Below, piece by piece: positions 48,837-57,586 of a stretch of 64,000 bases of DNA. The stretch is taken from positions 6,402-70,401 of the forward strand of contig CAVARE010000039.1 in assembly GCA_963591145.1 (NCBI GenBank), given 5' to 3'. Below the pieces are notes generated by a model that saw only the letters and a list, made by a program, of their open reading frames with translations, had not been told where the DNA came from and ran no database searches. Numbering within the stretch: the first letter of the stretch is position 1; every line of letters starts with the position of its first letter. Made by a program: the position numbers and the translations under genes. The DNA comes from RGIG5612 sp963591145 (GTDB lineage: Bacteria; Bacillota; Clostridia; Lachnospirales; Lachnospiraceae).

Positions 48837-50723
48837 TTAGATCTCAGTGTAGTCACCATCAACTACATTGTCATCACTGCCGCTGTTTGATGAGCTCTGG
48901 TCTGCACCTGGCTGTGAGTAGTTAGCTCCTGCGCCTGGGTTTGCACCGCCTGCCTGCTGTGAAGCCTGCTCATACATCTTAGTAAATACCTTCTGTGAGC
49001 TTCCCATCAGTTTCTCCTTAGCAGCCTTGATCTGATTCAGCTGGTCTGGTGTGATCTCAGCATTAGCATCTGTTGGAAGTAATCCCTTCAGTGCATTCAG
49101 GTCGTTCTCAACCTCAGCCTTATCAGCTGCGTCTAACTTATCACCTGCTTCGTTAAGAGCCTTCTCAACCTGCATTGCCAGTGAATCTGCTTCATTTCTT
49201 GCATCAATTGCTTCCTTACGAGCCTTATCCTGAGCTTCGAATTCTGCAGCTTCCTTAACAGCCTTGTTGATCTCGTCATCTGACATATTAGATCCTGCTG
49301 TGATTGTGATATGCTGTTCCTTACCTGTTCCCAGATCCTTAGCAGATACATTTACGATACCATTTGCATCGATATCAAATGTAACCTCAATCTGTGGTAT
49401 TCCACGTGGAGCAGGAGCGATTCCATCCAGTCTGAACTGTCCCAATGTCTTGTTATCACGTGCAAACTGACGCTCACCCTGTACAACATGGATATCAACT
49501 GCGCTCTGATTATCAGCTGCTGTTGAGAATACCTGGCTCTTCTTAGTAGGAATTGTTGTATTTCTCTCAATAAGTCTTGTAGCAACGCCGCCTAATGTCT
49601 CGATTGAAAGTGACAGTGGTGTTACATCAAGAAGAAGAACATCTCCGGCACCGGCATCGCCTGCTAACTTACCGCCCTGGATAGCTGCACCGATAGCAAC
49701 GCACTCATCAGGGTTAAGTGACTTAGATGGCTCCTTGCCTGTAAGCTGTTTTACCTTATCCTGTACTGCAGGGATACGAGTTGATCCGCCGACCAGAAGT
49801 ACCTGACCGAGATCTGCTGTTGTAAGTCCTGCATCTCTTAATGCCTGCTGAACAGGCTCTACTGTCTTCTCTACCAGATCATGTGTTAATTCATCGAATT
49901 TAGCTCTTGTAAGTGTAATATCAAGATGCTTTGGTCCCTCAGCTGTTGCTGTGATGAATGGCAGGTTGATATTAGATGTTGTTGAGCTTGACAGCTCCTT
50001 CTTAGCCTTCTCAGCTGCTTCCTTTAATCTCTGAAGTGCCATCTTGTCTGAGCTCAGATCAATGCCTTCCTGAGACTTGAACTGCTGAATGAGGTAATCT
50101 GTAACTCTCTGGTCGAAGTCATCGCCGCCCAGTCTGTTATTGCCGGCTGTTGCAAGAACCTCGATTACACCGTCACCGATCTCAATGATAGAAACATCGA
50201 ATGTACCACCACCTAAGTCGTATACCATGATCTTCTGTTCTTTTTCATTATCAAGGCCGTATGCCAGAGCTGCTGCTGTAGGCTCGTTGATGATACGCTT
50301 TACATCAAGACCTGCGATCTTGCCGGCATCCTTAGTTGCCTGTCTCTGAGCATCATTGAAGTAAGCAGGTACTGTGATAACAGCCTCTGTAACCTTCTCG
50401 CCTAAGTGAGCTTCAGCATCACCCTTCAGTTTCTGAAGAACCATAGCTGAGATCTCCTGTGGAGAATAGCTCTTGCCTTCAACTGTTACTCTGTAATTAG
50501 TACCCATCTCTCTCTTGATAGATGAGATTGTATTGTCTGAGTTAGTAACTGCCTGACGTTTTGCAGGTTCACCAACTAATCTTTCACCATTCTTGGTAAA
50601 TGCTACAACAGACGGAGTTGTACGAGCACCTTCTGCGTTCTCGATAACAACCGGCTTACCACCTTCCATAACTGCTACACATGAGTTTGTTGTTCCTAAG
50701 TCAATTCCGATAATTTTTCCCAT
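48837..50723 (-). CDS. dnaK: Chaperone protein DnaK (Hsp70)
   Basis: A 628-residue Hsp70 of full length. ATPase domain with IGIDLGTTNSCVAV at the N-terminus, VYDLGGGTFDVSI and LVGGSTRIPAVQ; the substrate domain follows (LLLDVTPLSLSIETLGG), then a Gln/Gly/Ser-rich tail ending EI. As in Gram-positive Hsp70s, the ATPase domain lacks the 24-residue insertion of E. coli. The ribosome binding site is AGGAGG. Third gene of hrcA-grpE-dnaK, under the CIRCE operator. Confidence 0.97.
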   Translation of the reverse strand: MGKIIGIDLGTTNSCVAVMEGGKPVVIENAEGARTTPSVVAFTKNGERLVGEPAKRQAVTNSDNTISSIKREMGTNYRVTVEGKSYSPQEISAMVLQKLKGDAEAHLGEKVTEAVITVPAYFNDAQRQATKDAGKIAGLDVKRIINEPTAAALAYGLDNEKEQKIMVYDLGGGTFDVSIIEIGDGVIEVLATAGNNRLGGDDFDQRVTDYLIQQFKSQEGIDLSSDKMALQRLKEAAEKAKKELSSSTTSNINLPFITATAEGPKHLDITLTRAKFDELTHDLVEKTVEPVQQALRDAGLTTADLGQVLLVGGSTRIPAVQDKVKQLTGKEPSKSLNPDECVAIGAAIQGGKLAGDAGAGDVLLLDVTPLSLSIETLGGVATRLIERNTTIPTKKSQVFSTAADNQSAVDIHVVQGERQFARDNKTLGQFRLDGIAPAPRGIPQIEVTFDIDANGIVNVSAKDLGTGKEQHITITAGSNMSDDEINKAVKEAAEFEAQDKARKEAIDARNEADSLAMQVEKALNEAGDKLDAADKAEVENDLNALKGLLPTDANAEITPDQLNQIKAAKEKLMGSSQKVFTKMYEQASQQAGGANPGAGANYSQPGADQSSSNSGSDDNVVDGDYTEI

Positions 50724-50807
50724 TTTATTTTCCTCCTGAAATCTGGATAATTTTCTTAATTTATAAAATAAAACGCATATGGCTTAATCGTCATATCGTA
50801 ATAATAT

Positions 50808-51482
50808 TTAATTTGCTACCTTAACCATGCTGTATCTGACTACATGATCCTTATATGTATAACCCTTCTGGAATTCTTCAACTACTATATTGTCTCCGAC
50901 CTCCGGATCATCCACATGCATTACTGCATTATGGAAATCAGGGTTGAATTCCTGTCCGACCGCCTCAATAGGCTTAACGCCGGCATCCTCAAGAGCCTTA
51001 AGCAGAAGCTTGTAAGTCATATTCATGCCTACTACAAATGAGTCCTCTGCCTGATTCTCAGGAACCGCTGCAAGACCTCTCTCGAAATTGTCAATCGCCG
51101 GCAGGATCTTCTCTACTATATCCTTAACACCGAAGTCATATCTCTGAGTCTTCTCCTTCTCGCTTCGTTTTCTGAAATTATCGAACTCAGCAAAAAGCCT
51201 TGCATATTTATCCTCGGTTTCCTTGACCTTAGCCTCGAGAGCCTCTGTAGCTTTCTGCACCTTATCCTCAGCCTTGGCCCATTTGAGCTTTCTTTCTTTT
51301 TTCTTCTTTCCTGACGCTTCCTCAGCCTCCTCAGCCTCTATCTCTTCTTCAGCACCTTCAGCCTCTATGACGTCTTCCTCGACTTCCTTATCCATAGCAT
51401 TTTCTTCCTCGGCTGCTGCACTGTCATTTGCCTCATCTAAATCTCTCTTAAATTCTTCACTATCCATGTTTTTTTCTGACAA
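50808..51482 (-). CDS. grpE: Nucleotide exchange factor GrpE
   Basis: A 224-residue GrpE. The C-terminal half has the family pattern (YARLFAEFDNFRKRSEKEK, then VVEEFQKGYTYKDHVVRYSMVKVAN). The first 70 residues are extremely acidic (EEDVIEAEGAEEEIEAEEAEE), longer than usual. The start is most likely TTG 51482-51480, with AGG 8 nt upstream; an ATG five codons later has no site. It lies 24 bp after hrcA. Confidence 0.94.
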   Translation of the reverse strand: MSEKNMDSEEFKRDLDEANDSAAAEEENAMDKEVEEDVIEAEGAEEEIEAEEAEEASGKKKKERKLKWAKAEDKVQKATEALEAKVKETEDKYARLFAEFDNFRKRSEKEKTQRYDFGVKDIVEKILPAIDNFERGLAAVPENQAEDSFVVGMNMTYKLLLKALEDAGVKPIEAVGQEFNPDFHNAVMHVDDPEVGDNIVVEEFQKGYTYKDHVVRYSMVKVAN

Positions 51483-51506
51483 GTCTCTTACCTGCCTTTC
51501 TATATA

Positions 51507-52592
51507 TTATTTTTTCTTATTACGGCTGAACTTCTTATCCAGGCTGCTGGTCACATTATGTAATGCATCAACTACTCTCTCGTAATCCATTCGCTTAGGT
51601 CCGATGATTCCGACCTTACCGTAAACACCTTCTTCGAATTCATACGTTGCCGTGATCACTGAGCAATCCTTCATCGCATTTACCGGTGATTCCTCGCCGA
51701 TATAAACCTGAATTCCCGTGGTATTGCTGCCTTCCTCCTGCTCATCTGTCATAAGCTCTGTCAGCAGCTCCTTTTCCTCAAGGGTTGATATCAGCTCGCC
51801 GGCCCTCATGGAATCAGCTGATAGCTCAGGATACTTGAAAATGTTCTTCGCGCCGCTGGTGAATATCTCAATGCCGTCCGCCGAACCGATCGTCGCTACG
51901 ATATGATTAAGTATCTCTGACACCAGACCTCCATGCTCCTCAGCCTGCTCCGCCATCTTAGCTGCCATGTCGAAGTTGATCTCCTGAAGAGTTAAGCCGT
52001 TCAGTGTGCTGTTCATCAGAAGGTTCAGCTTCAGCAATACCTGCGGATCTATGTCCTCTGTAACATTGATCATCTCGTTCTTAACCATGTTGCCCTCGAG
52101 GACTATCGTGCACAGAACCTTGTGAACATCCAGCTGTGTGATCTGAACAAACTTAAGCCTGTTTCGATTAGCCTGCGGCATACTTACTACCGATGTATAA
52201 TTGGTATTAGATGCCAATGTCTTGACTACATCCTTAAGTATAGTCTCTATATGCTCGATCCGGTCATCAAGTGACGACTTCTCATTCTCAATCTCTTCAG
52301 AACGTTCATCCAGCTTCCTGCTCTTAGACTCAACCTCTTCCAGCTTAGTCTCAAGCATCTCGTCAACGTACAGTCTGTATCCTGCATCAGTAGGAATACG
52401 GCCAGCTGAAGTATGAGGCTGGAAAATGTATCCCATTTCCTCAAGGTCTGACATCTCATTTCTGATCGTGGCTGCAGAAAGCTCAAGATCAGCATATTTA
52501 GAAATCGTTCTCGAACCAACAGGCTCGCCAGTCTCTAAATAATTCTTGATGATCGCCTGAAGTATCTTCTTTTTTCTGCCGTCTAACTCCAT
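51507..52592 (-). CDS. hrcA: Heat-inducible transcription repressor HrcA
   Basis: A 361-residue HrcA. Winged helix at the N-terminus (LDGRKKKILQAIIKNYLETG, then TIRNEMSDLEEMGY) and the GAF-like domain. It binds CIRCE and represses the operon unless titrated by misfolded protein; here the operator is directly upstream, so control is autogenous. A Glu/Lys/Ser-rich coiled-coil-like stretch (about 78-125) is somewhat extended compared with Bacillus. Confidence 0.95.
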   Translation of the reverse strand: MELDGRKKKILQAIIKNYLETGEPVGSRTISKYADLELSAATIRNEMSDLEEMGYIFQPHTSAGRIPTDAGYRLYVDEMLETKLEEVESKSRKLDERSEEIENEKSSLDDRIEHIETILKDVVKTLASNTNYTSVVSMPQANRNRLKFVQITQLDVHKVLCTIVLEGNMVKNEMINVTEDIDPQVLLKLNLLMNSTLNGLTLQEINFDMAAKMAEQAEEHGGLVSEILNHIVATIGSADGIEIFTSGAKNIFKYPELSADSMRAGELISTLEEKELLTELMTDEQEEGSNTTGIQVYIGEESPVNAMKDCSVITATYEFEEGVYGKVGIIGPKRMDYERVVDALHNVTSSLDKKFSRNKKK

Positions 52593-52626
52593 AACCTATC
52601 CCATCTGTGCTAACTTCTTGTTCCCG

Positions 52627-52694
52627 TTAGCACTCGTGCTATAAGAGTGCTAACATCTATGGCATATACTACCACTGGCACTCATCAAAGTCAA
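52627..52694 (-). promoter_or_regulatory. CIRCE operator and promoter of the hrcA-grpE-dnaK operon
   Basis: TTAGCACTC-N9-GAGTGCTAA (52627-52653) is a perfect CIRCE element. Upstream on minus are -35 TTGACT (52694-52689), 17 bp and -10 TAGTAT (52671-52666), so CIRCE starts about 12 bp past the -10, over the initially transcribed region. Confidence 0.95.
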
Positions 52695-52720
52695 CTGCTA
52701 ACTGTGAAATATGTGTGAAG

Positions 52721-53503
52721 CTACTGCAATAGATCGGGACGTCTCTGCTTCGTTCTTAAAACAGACTGCTCCCTGCGCCAGGCATCTACCCTGGCATGGT
52801 CACCCGACATCAGAATCTCGGGCACCCTGAGACCCATGAATTCCTCGGGTCTGGTATATTGTGGATATTCAAGAAGCTTAAGGGACGGCTCTTCATCGTC
52901 GTCCTTCTTAGCATTAGAAATAAGATCTCCATAGACTTGTTTTCTTATTTTTTTAGTAAACTCTCTGTTGGGATATACCCTGCTGAAGCTTTCGTCCTCA
53001 CCTGAGAGCTGATTAGTAAGGACGCCTGGAACCATACGGCTGATGGCATCAACCATCACCATAGCAGGGAGCTCGCCTCCGGTAAGAACATAATCGCCGA
53101 TGGAAATCTCCTCCGCCTCCATGAGCTCTAATACTCGCTGGTCGACACCTTCATAATGACCGCACAGGATTATGATATCGTCCTCTGCGGCAAATTCTCT
53201 GGCCATCTCCTGGGTAAATACCCTGCCTGCAGGGCTTGTATAGATAACCTTAGGTTTTCTGGTACTGGTTATGCCACGGCATACGGCCTGCCATGCGTCA
53301 TATACAGGCTGGCATTTGATCACCATTCCCGCTCCACCGCCAAATGGCGCATCATCCACATGGCCGTGCTTCTCATCTGTATATTCTCTGAAATTTACTG
53401 TATCAATATTTATAAGGCCAGCCTTAGCTGCCCTTCCTAATATGCTGGTTCCAAGACCGGCATTTATCATATCGGGGAATAATGTAAGAATGTGAAAGTT
53501 CAT
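52721..53503 (-). CDS. trmD: tRNA (guanine-N1)-methyltransferase TrmD
   Basis: A 260-residue SPOUT methyltransferase that makes m1G37. N-terminal MNFHILTLFPDM, LCGHYEGVDQRV and the knot motif ISIGDYVLTGGELPAM are all present; VDDAPFGGGAGM marks the tRNA-contact loop. Last gene of the ylxM-ffh-rpsP-khpA-rimM-trmD series, 66 bp after rimM. Confidence 0.96.
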   Translation of the reverse strand: MNFHILTLFPDMINAGLGTSILGRAAKAGLINIDTVNFREYTDEKHGHVDDAPFGGGAGMVIKCQPVYDAWQAVCRGITSTRKPKVIYTSPAGRVFTQEMAREFAAEDDIIILCGHYEGVDQRVLELMEAEEISIGDYVLTGGELPAMVMVDAISRMVPGVLTNQLSGEDESFSRVYPNREFTKKIRKQVYGDLISNAKKDDDEEPSLKLLEYPQYTRPEEFMGLRVPEILMSGDHARVDAWRREQSVLRTKQRRPDLLQ

Positions 53504-53569
53504 AGTGTTTAAAATAGTTGTAAATATTCAGATGCCAATAAAACTGCTTCAATTATCAGAACATTTGCT

Positions 53570-54097
53570 CTAATCCAGCAATCCCTTCATGACATTAACT
53601 GTGATAATGCTGTTCTCGATGTCAACGTTCTTGATGCAATCGGCGATAACCGGGAACAGGATCTCATTGCCTCCGGCAGTTTCTACTACATATACATCAT
53701 TTGCTCCAGTCTGAAGGACATCCTTAACTGTGCCCAGCTCTCTGCCTGCCAGGCTGTCAGATGCTTCATCTGCCACCACCCTGCAGCCTATAAGATCCGC
53801 GATATAATACTCACCCTCTTCTAATGGCTGCGCCTGGTCGCGGCTTATCAATATATCAGAACCAGCCACCTTAGATATCTCCTCAGGAGCATTAAAGCAG
53901 GAGAACTTGACTATAGCCATGTTCTTAAAATATTTAACGCCCTCTATCTTCGCCTTTATATCTTCTCTCGGAGTCTTGATTATGACTTCATCTACCTCTT
54001 CGAATCTCTCGGCATAATCAGTGGTCGGATAGACCTTAGCCTCTCCATGAACGCCATGGGCGCGTGTCAGTACACCTATACGTAAATATTGTTCCAT
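53570..54097 (-). CDS. rimM: 16S rRNA processing protein RimM
   Basis: A 175-residue protein with the RimM N-terminal beta-barrel (YLRIGVLTRAHGVHGEAKVY) and PRC-barrel (LIGCRVVADE; GANDVYVVETAGGNEILFPV). It helps assemble the 30S head with ribosomal protein S19. The start is ATG 54097-54095, with GGAG 6 nt upstream; a TTG four codons earlier is less likely. Confidence 0.94.
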   Translation of the reverse strand: MEQYLRIGVLTRAHGVHGEAKVYPTTDYAERFEEVDEVIIKTPREDIKAKIEGVKYFKNMAIVKFSCFNAPEEISKVAGSDILISRDQAQPLEEGEYYIADLIGCRVVADEASDSLAGRELGTVKDVLQTGANDVYVVETAGGNEILFPVIADCIKNVDIENSIITVNVMKGLLD

Positions 54098-54120
54098 ATC
54101 TGTCTCCAAATATCATTCCA

Positions 54121-54181
54121 TTATCTATCTGGCTGCAGGCTCGCATCAGAGCTGCTCAGCCGTCCTAAGCCCGATAGATAA
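54121..54181. other. 61-nt imperfect cloverleaf-like hairpin between khpA and rimM
   Basis: Outer arms TTATCTATC / GATAGATAA (54121-54129, 54173-54181) enclose an inner GGCTG / CAGCC stem (54131-54135, 54157-54161) and a small GAGC/GCTC loop. No U run follows on minus. Candidate processing site or cis-regulatory structure in the operon mRNA. Confidence 0.5.
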
Positions 54182-54249
54182 AGATAGGCAAACCGCATGC
54201 TCATCCGCATACATGTCTGCCCTTTAAAAATGCAGCAGACACCGCGGGA

Positions 54250-54483
54250 TCAATCCACGATGTCTACTACTACTTTTTTGTTTTCTTTAATAGCTACAGT
54301 CTTAACCACTGTCCTAATAGATTTTGCTATACGACCCTTTTTTCCGATGACCTTACCCATGTCCTCGCGAGCTACATTAAGCTTAAGTACAATAGTTCCG
54401 TCCTCTTCTACTGTTTGGGTGACTATAACCTCATCAGGATTATCAACAAGAGCCTTAGCGATTACTTCGACTAATTCTTTCAT
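54250..54483 (-). CDS. khpA: KH-domain RNA-binding protein KhpA
   Basis: A 77-residue single KH domain (VIGKKGRIAKSIRTVVK holds the GxxG loop). KhpA, with KhpB/Jag, binds RNA and affects cell division and elongation in Firmicutes. The gene sits 14 bp after rpsP, its usual place. Confidence 0.94.
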   Translation of the reverse strand: MKELVEVIAKALVDNPDEVIVTQTVEEDGTIVLKLNVAREDMGKVIGKKGRIAKSIRTVVKTVAIKENKKVVVDIVD

Positions 54484-54497
54484 GTGTTGACCTTTCT

Positions 54498-54743
54498 TTA
54501 TTTGATGAGTCCTTCATTCTTAAATAATCTGGCAACAACCTCTGTTGGCTGTGCGCCATTTGCAAGCCACTTCTCAGCTGCTTCCTTATCGATGATAACC
54601 TTAGCCGGCTCCTGGTTTGGATCATATGTTCCGAGCTGGTCGATAAATGCGCCGTCTCTTGGTGCTCTTGAATCAGCTACGATAATTCTGTAGAAAGGTG
54701 CTTTCTTCTTGCCTAATCTTGTTAATCTAATCTTTGTTGCCAT
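54498..54743 (-). CDS. rpsP: 30S ribosomal protein S16
   Basis: An 81-residue S16: TKIRLTRLGKKKAPFYRIIV, ADSRAPRDGAFIDQLGTYDP. Full length. It lies between ffh and khpA; the upstream gap of 192 bp contains a family A repeat, so read-through from ffh must cross it. Confidence 0.97.
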   Translation of the reverse strand: MATKIRLTRLGKKKAPFYRIIVADSRAPRDGAFIDQLGTYDPNQEPAKVIIDKEAAEKWLANGAQPTEVVARLFKNEGLIK

Positions 54744-54816
54744 TTTTTTACCTCAATCTTTCTTGAAATATTCGATGCCGCCGCTGGCAGTCATCATTAT
54801 AATTTATAAGCTCAAT

Positions 54817-54887
54817 GTAAATATTCAGAACCACATTACCAGGAATCTGCCACTGGCAGCTTCTTCTGCATGCCTTGGCATCGCAAG
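54817..54887 (+). repeat. Dispersed intergenic repeat, family A (long form)
   Basis: GTAAATATTCAGAACCACAT, then TCTGCCACTGGCAGCTTCTT and CTGCATGCCTTGGCATCGCAAGA. Both inner palindromes are intact. A partial extra copy of the CGCTGGCAG part precedes it at about 54781-54790, and a 5' fragment (GTAAATATTCAG) is at about 53519-53531. Confidence 0.82.
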
Positions 54888-54935
54888 AGTGCCACTGCGC
54901 CATCTTCCTGTTCATGTGAAGTTCAATTAACGTAA

Positions 54936-56321
54936 CTAAAACTTCATGCCCTTAAGACCCTTGAGACCTTTAAGACCCATCATTCCGCCTAAGCCGCCCA
55001 GGCCTCTGCGACCCTTCTTGCCCTTCATGCCGCCCATCTTCTTCATAAGCTGCTTCATCTGTTCGAACTGCTTAACGAGACGGTTGACCTCAGCGATATC
55101 TACCCCGGCGCCCTTAGCGATCCTATTCTTTCTCGATGGATTTAATATCTTAGGATTAGATCTCTCCTTAGGTGTCATGGAGTAAATGATGGCCTCGATG
55201 CGGGTAAGTTTCTTATCATCAATGTTAAGATCCGCGCCATTGCCCAGGCCTAAGCCCGGCATCATCTTAAGTATCTCACCCAGGCCGCCCATGTTTCTCA
55301 TCTGCTGCATTGAGATCAGATAATCCTCAAATGTAAATTCATTCTTGCGCATATGGGCTGCGAGCTTCTCTGCATTTTCCGCATCTAAGTTCTGCTCCGC
55401 CTTCTCAATCAGAGACAGCACATCACCCATGCCCAGGATTCTTGATGCCATCCTGCCCGGATGGAATACCTCCAGGTCTGTCAGCTTCTCGCCCATGCCG
55501 GCATACATGATAGGTACCTGTGTAACCTGCCTTACTGATAACGCACTACCGCCTCTGGTATCGCCATCGAGCTTGGTGAGAATCACGCCATCCACGCCGA
55601 TGCATTCCTTGAATCCTGCTGCGATATTTACCGCATCCTGACCTGTCATGGCATCCACAACGAGGAGCGTATAAGTGATATCTAACTGGCTCTTGATTTC
55701 CTCCAGCTCTTCCATCATGTCTTCGTCAATCTGAAGACGTCCGGCTGTATCTATGATCACAACATTATTATTGTTGTTAACCGCCTGCTGAAGTCCCGCC
55801 TTGGCAATGTCCACCGCCTTATGGTCTGTTCCCATCTCGAATACAGGAACGCCGACTCTCTCGCCGTTGATCTTAAGCTGTTCAATAGCTGCCGGACGGT
55901 AAATATCACATCCTACCAGCAATGGTCTCTTGCCCTGCTTCTTGAATAAGCCTGCCAGCTTAGCCGCCGTAGTGGTCTTACCAGAACCCTGGAGACCCAC
56001 CATCATGATTATGGTCTTGGCCATGCCAGGAAGTAACTGAAGCTCCACGGCTTCTCCACCCATCAGACTGGTAAGCTCTTCATTAACAATCTTAATGACC
56101 ATCTGACCTGGCGTAAGACTCTGCATTACGTCCTCTCCGATGGCCTTCTCTTTAACACTATTTATAAACTGCTTTACAACCTTGAAGTTAACATCGGCCT
56201 CTAAGAGCGCCATCTTGACTTCCTTCATCGCAGTATCAATGTCTGCTTCTGTAAGTCGTCCCTTGCTCTTCAGGTTCTTAAAAACATTTTGAAGTTTTTC
56301 ACTAAGATTTTCAAATGCCAT
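54936..56321 (-). CDS. ffh: Signal recognition particle protein Ffh
   Basis: A 461-residue SRP54-type GTPase: N domain, G1 GLQGSGKTTTAAKL (109-122), G3 DTAGRLQID, G4 TKLDGDTRGG, and the Met-rich M domain that binds 4.5S RNA and signal peptides. It targets nascent membrane proteins to FtsY/SecYEG. The C-terminal tail is a repetitive Gly/Leu/Lys/Met sequence (GLGGLGGMMGLKGLKGLKG). It follows ylxM by 21 bp. Confidence 0.97.
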   Translation of the reverse strand: MAFENLSEKLQNVFKNLKSKGRLTEADIDTAMKEVKMALLEADVNFKVVKQFINSVKEKAIGEDVMQSLTPGQMVIKIVNEELTSLMGGEAVELQLLPGMAKTIIMMVGLQGSGKTTTAAKLAGLFKKQGKRPLLVGCDIYRPAAIEQLKINGERVGVPVFEMGTDHKAVDIAKAGLQQAVNNNNNVVIIDTAGRLQIDEDMMEELEEIKSQLDITYTLLVVDAMTGQDAVNIAAGFKECIGVDGVILTKLDGDTRGGSALSVRQVTQVPIMYAGMGEKLTDLEVFHPGRMASRILGMGDVLSLIEKAEQNLDAENAEKLAAHMRKNEFTFEDYLISMQQMRNMGGLGEILKMMPGLGLGNGADLNIDDKKLTRIEAIIYSMTPKERSNPKILNPSRKNRIAKGAGVDIAEVNRLVKQFEQMKQLMKKMGGMKGKKGRRGLGGLGGMMGLKGLKGLKGMKF

Positions 56322-56342
56322 ATATTATCTCCAGCATATCAG

Positions 56343-56657
56343 TCACAGCATCTCAAGTATCTGCCGCGCCAGGTCTCTGGCTTCATCAAGATCTCCGCAA
56401 TTCTGTATGGTCTCGACCTTCTCCCGGATACTAATGAACTTCTCCACGAGCTTAAGCTTGGCCTCATAGCCTTCCAGCTGAGCGTTGCATCTCTTAATGA
56501 TGTCATGCACGCCCTGTCTGCTGATGCCCTCATCCTCGGCGATCTCACCGAGCGAAAGGTTATCCAGCACATATAATTCATATATATGCTTCTGATGCTC
56601 TGTCAGCAGATCCCCGTAGAAATCATATAGCAGTGACTGTTTAACAAATCCTTCCAT
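56343..56657 (-). CDS. ylxM: YlxM-type helix-turn-helix protein, probably leaderless
   Basis: A 104-residue UPF0122/YlxM protein with a sigma-70-region-4-like helix-turn-helix (LSLGEIAEDEGISRQGVHDI). It is encoded before ffh in most Firmicutes and modulates SRP function. The start ATG 56657-56655 has no ribosome binding site, but it lies only 9 bp after a good -10 element, so the transcript would begin within about 3 nt of the start codon. The N-terminal residues (LLYDFYGDLLTEHQ) fit the family, so a later start is unlikely. Confidence 0.9.
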   Translation of the reverse strand: MEGFVKQSLLYDFYGDLLTEHQKHIYELYVLDNLSLGEIAEDEGISRQGVHDIIKRCNAQLEGYEAKLKLVEKFISIREKVETIQNCGDLDEARDLARQILEML

Positions 56658-56971
56658 AGCTTGGGTATGATACTACACGGAGTATATGCTGTCAAGCATT
56701 TTTACTTTACACTTCATAACTTTCGCCACAAAAATACTGCCCAGATATAAAATTCAGTGTTTGCTGTATTTCCGCGTTTTCTAGGCTCTGCAGTGTACTT
56801 GTCATGAAAAGTAGACGCGAAAAATATTGATGCTCAAAATTTCTGTATGATGTGTAAAGCTGATAGCTGTAAATGCATCCGCCTCGATTTCTACAAAGAT
56901 CTAATCCATCTCATCACGGAGTAACTGCTCACGGATAAAAATCTCTTAAATTTACTCCAGCCGAGATGGCA
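56658..56971. other. 314-bp gap between the HD-domain gene and ylxM
   Basis: Contains the ylxM promoter (56667-56695) and, next to the HD-domain stop, a stem CCATCTC / GAGATGG with inner GGAGTAA / TTACTCC (about 56907-56969), probably the transcript end of the HD-domain gene. The middle part shows no gene, and I did not find an SRP RNA in it. Confidence 0.4.
56667..56695 (-). promoter_or_regulatory. Promoter of the ylxM-ffh-rpsP-khpA-rimM-trmD operon
   Basis: On minus, TTGACA (56695-56690), 17 bp, TATCAT (56672-56667). The first codon of ylxM begins 9 bp further on. Confidence 0.85.
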
Positions 56972-57586
56972 TCATTTAACATGACAAGATTTCTCTTCCA
57001 TCTCCGCGTTAATAGCGTCCTCGGATGCCTGCATGGCCTCCAGTGTCTTCTCAAGAAGCTCATCCAGTTCCCATCCGAGCTGCTCGGCTCCTCTGGCGAT
57101 CACTTCTCTGGAACAGCCTGCTGCAAAACCTTTACTCTTGTATTTTTTCTTAAGGGACTTCAGATCCATATCCTTAGTGCTCTTTGAAGGTCTCATAAGA
57201 GATGCCGACCAAATCAGACCTGTCAGCTCATCCGCCGCAAATAAAACCTTTTCCATCAAATGAGTCGGCTCCACGTCAATGGTTGTACCATTGCCAACCG
57301 TGATGCCATATCCATGTGAGCAGACACTGTGAATAATATCCTCTCCCACACCGGCTTCTCTTAAAAGTTCTGGTGCCTTAAGGCAATGCTCGTCCGGATA
57401 CTGTTCGAAATCGATATCATGCAGGAGTCCGACGATGCCCCAGTACTCTGCATCCTCTTCGAATCCCAGTTCCTTGGCATACCATTTCATGACCGCCTCT
57501 ACCGTAAATGCATGCTGGATATGAAACGGATCCTTGTTGTATTTCTTAAGTAATTCGACTGCTTTCTCTCTTGAAATGTAATTCAT
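56972..57586 (-). CDS. HD-domain (HDIG-type) hydrolase-like protein
   Basis: A 204-residue HD superfamily protein: HIQHAFTVEAV with the first His, LLHDIDFEQYP with the HD pair, HGYG later. Such proteins are metal-dependent phosphohydrolases acting on nucleotides, but the substrate here is unknown. The ribosome binding site is AAGGAG. It is monocistronic. Confidence 0.87.
   Translation of the reverse strand: MNYISREKAVELLKKYNKDPFHIQHAFTVEAVMKWYAKELGFEEDAEYWGIVGLLHDIDFEQYPDEHCLKAPELLREAGVGEDIIHSVCSHGYGITVGNGTTIDVEPTHLMEKVLFAADELTGLIWSASLMRPSKSTKDMDLKSLKKKYKSKGFAAGCSREVIARGAEQLGWELDELLEKTLEAMQASEDAINAEMEEKSCHVK

Noticed and set aside
56658..56971. SRP RNA gene near ffh
   Set aside because: No GGAA-tetraloop hairpin with the conserved SRP Alu/S-domain arrangement could be drawn.
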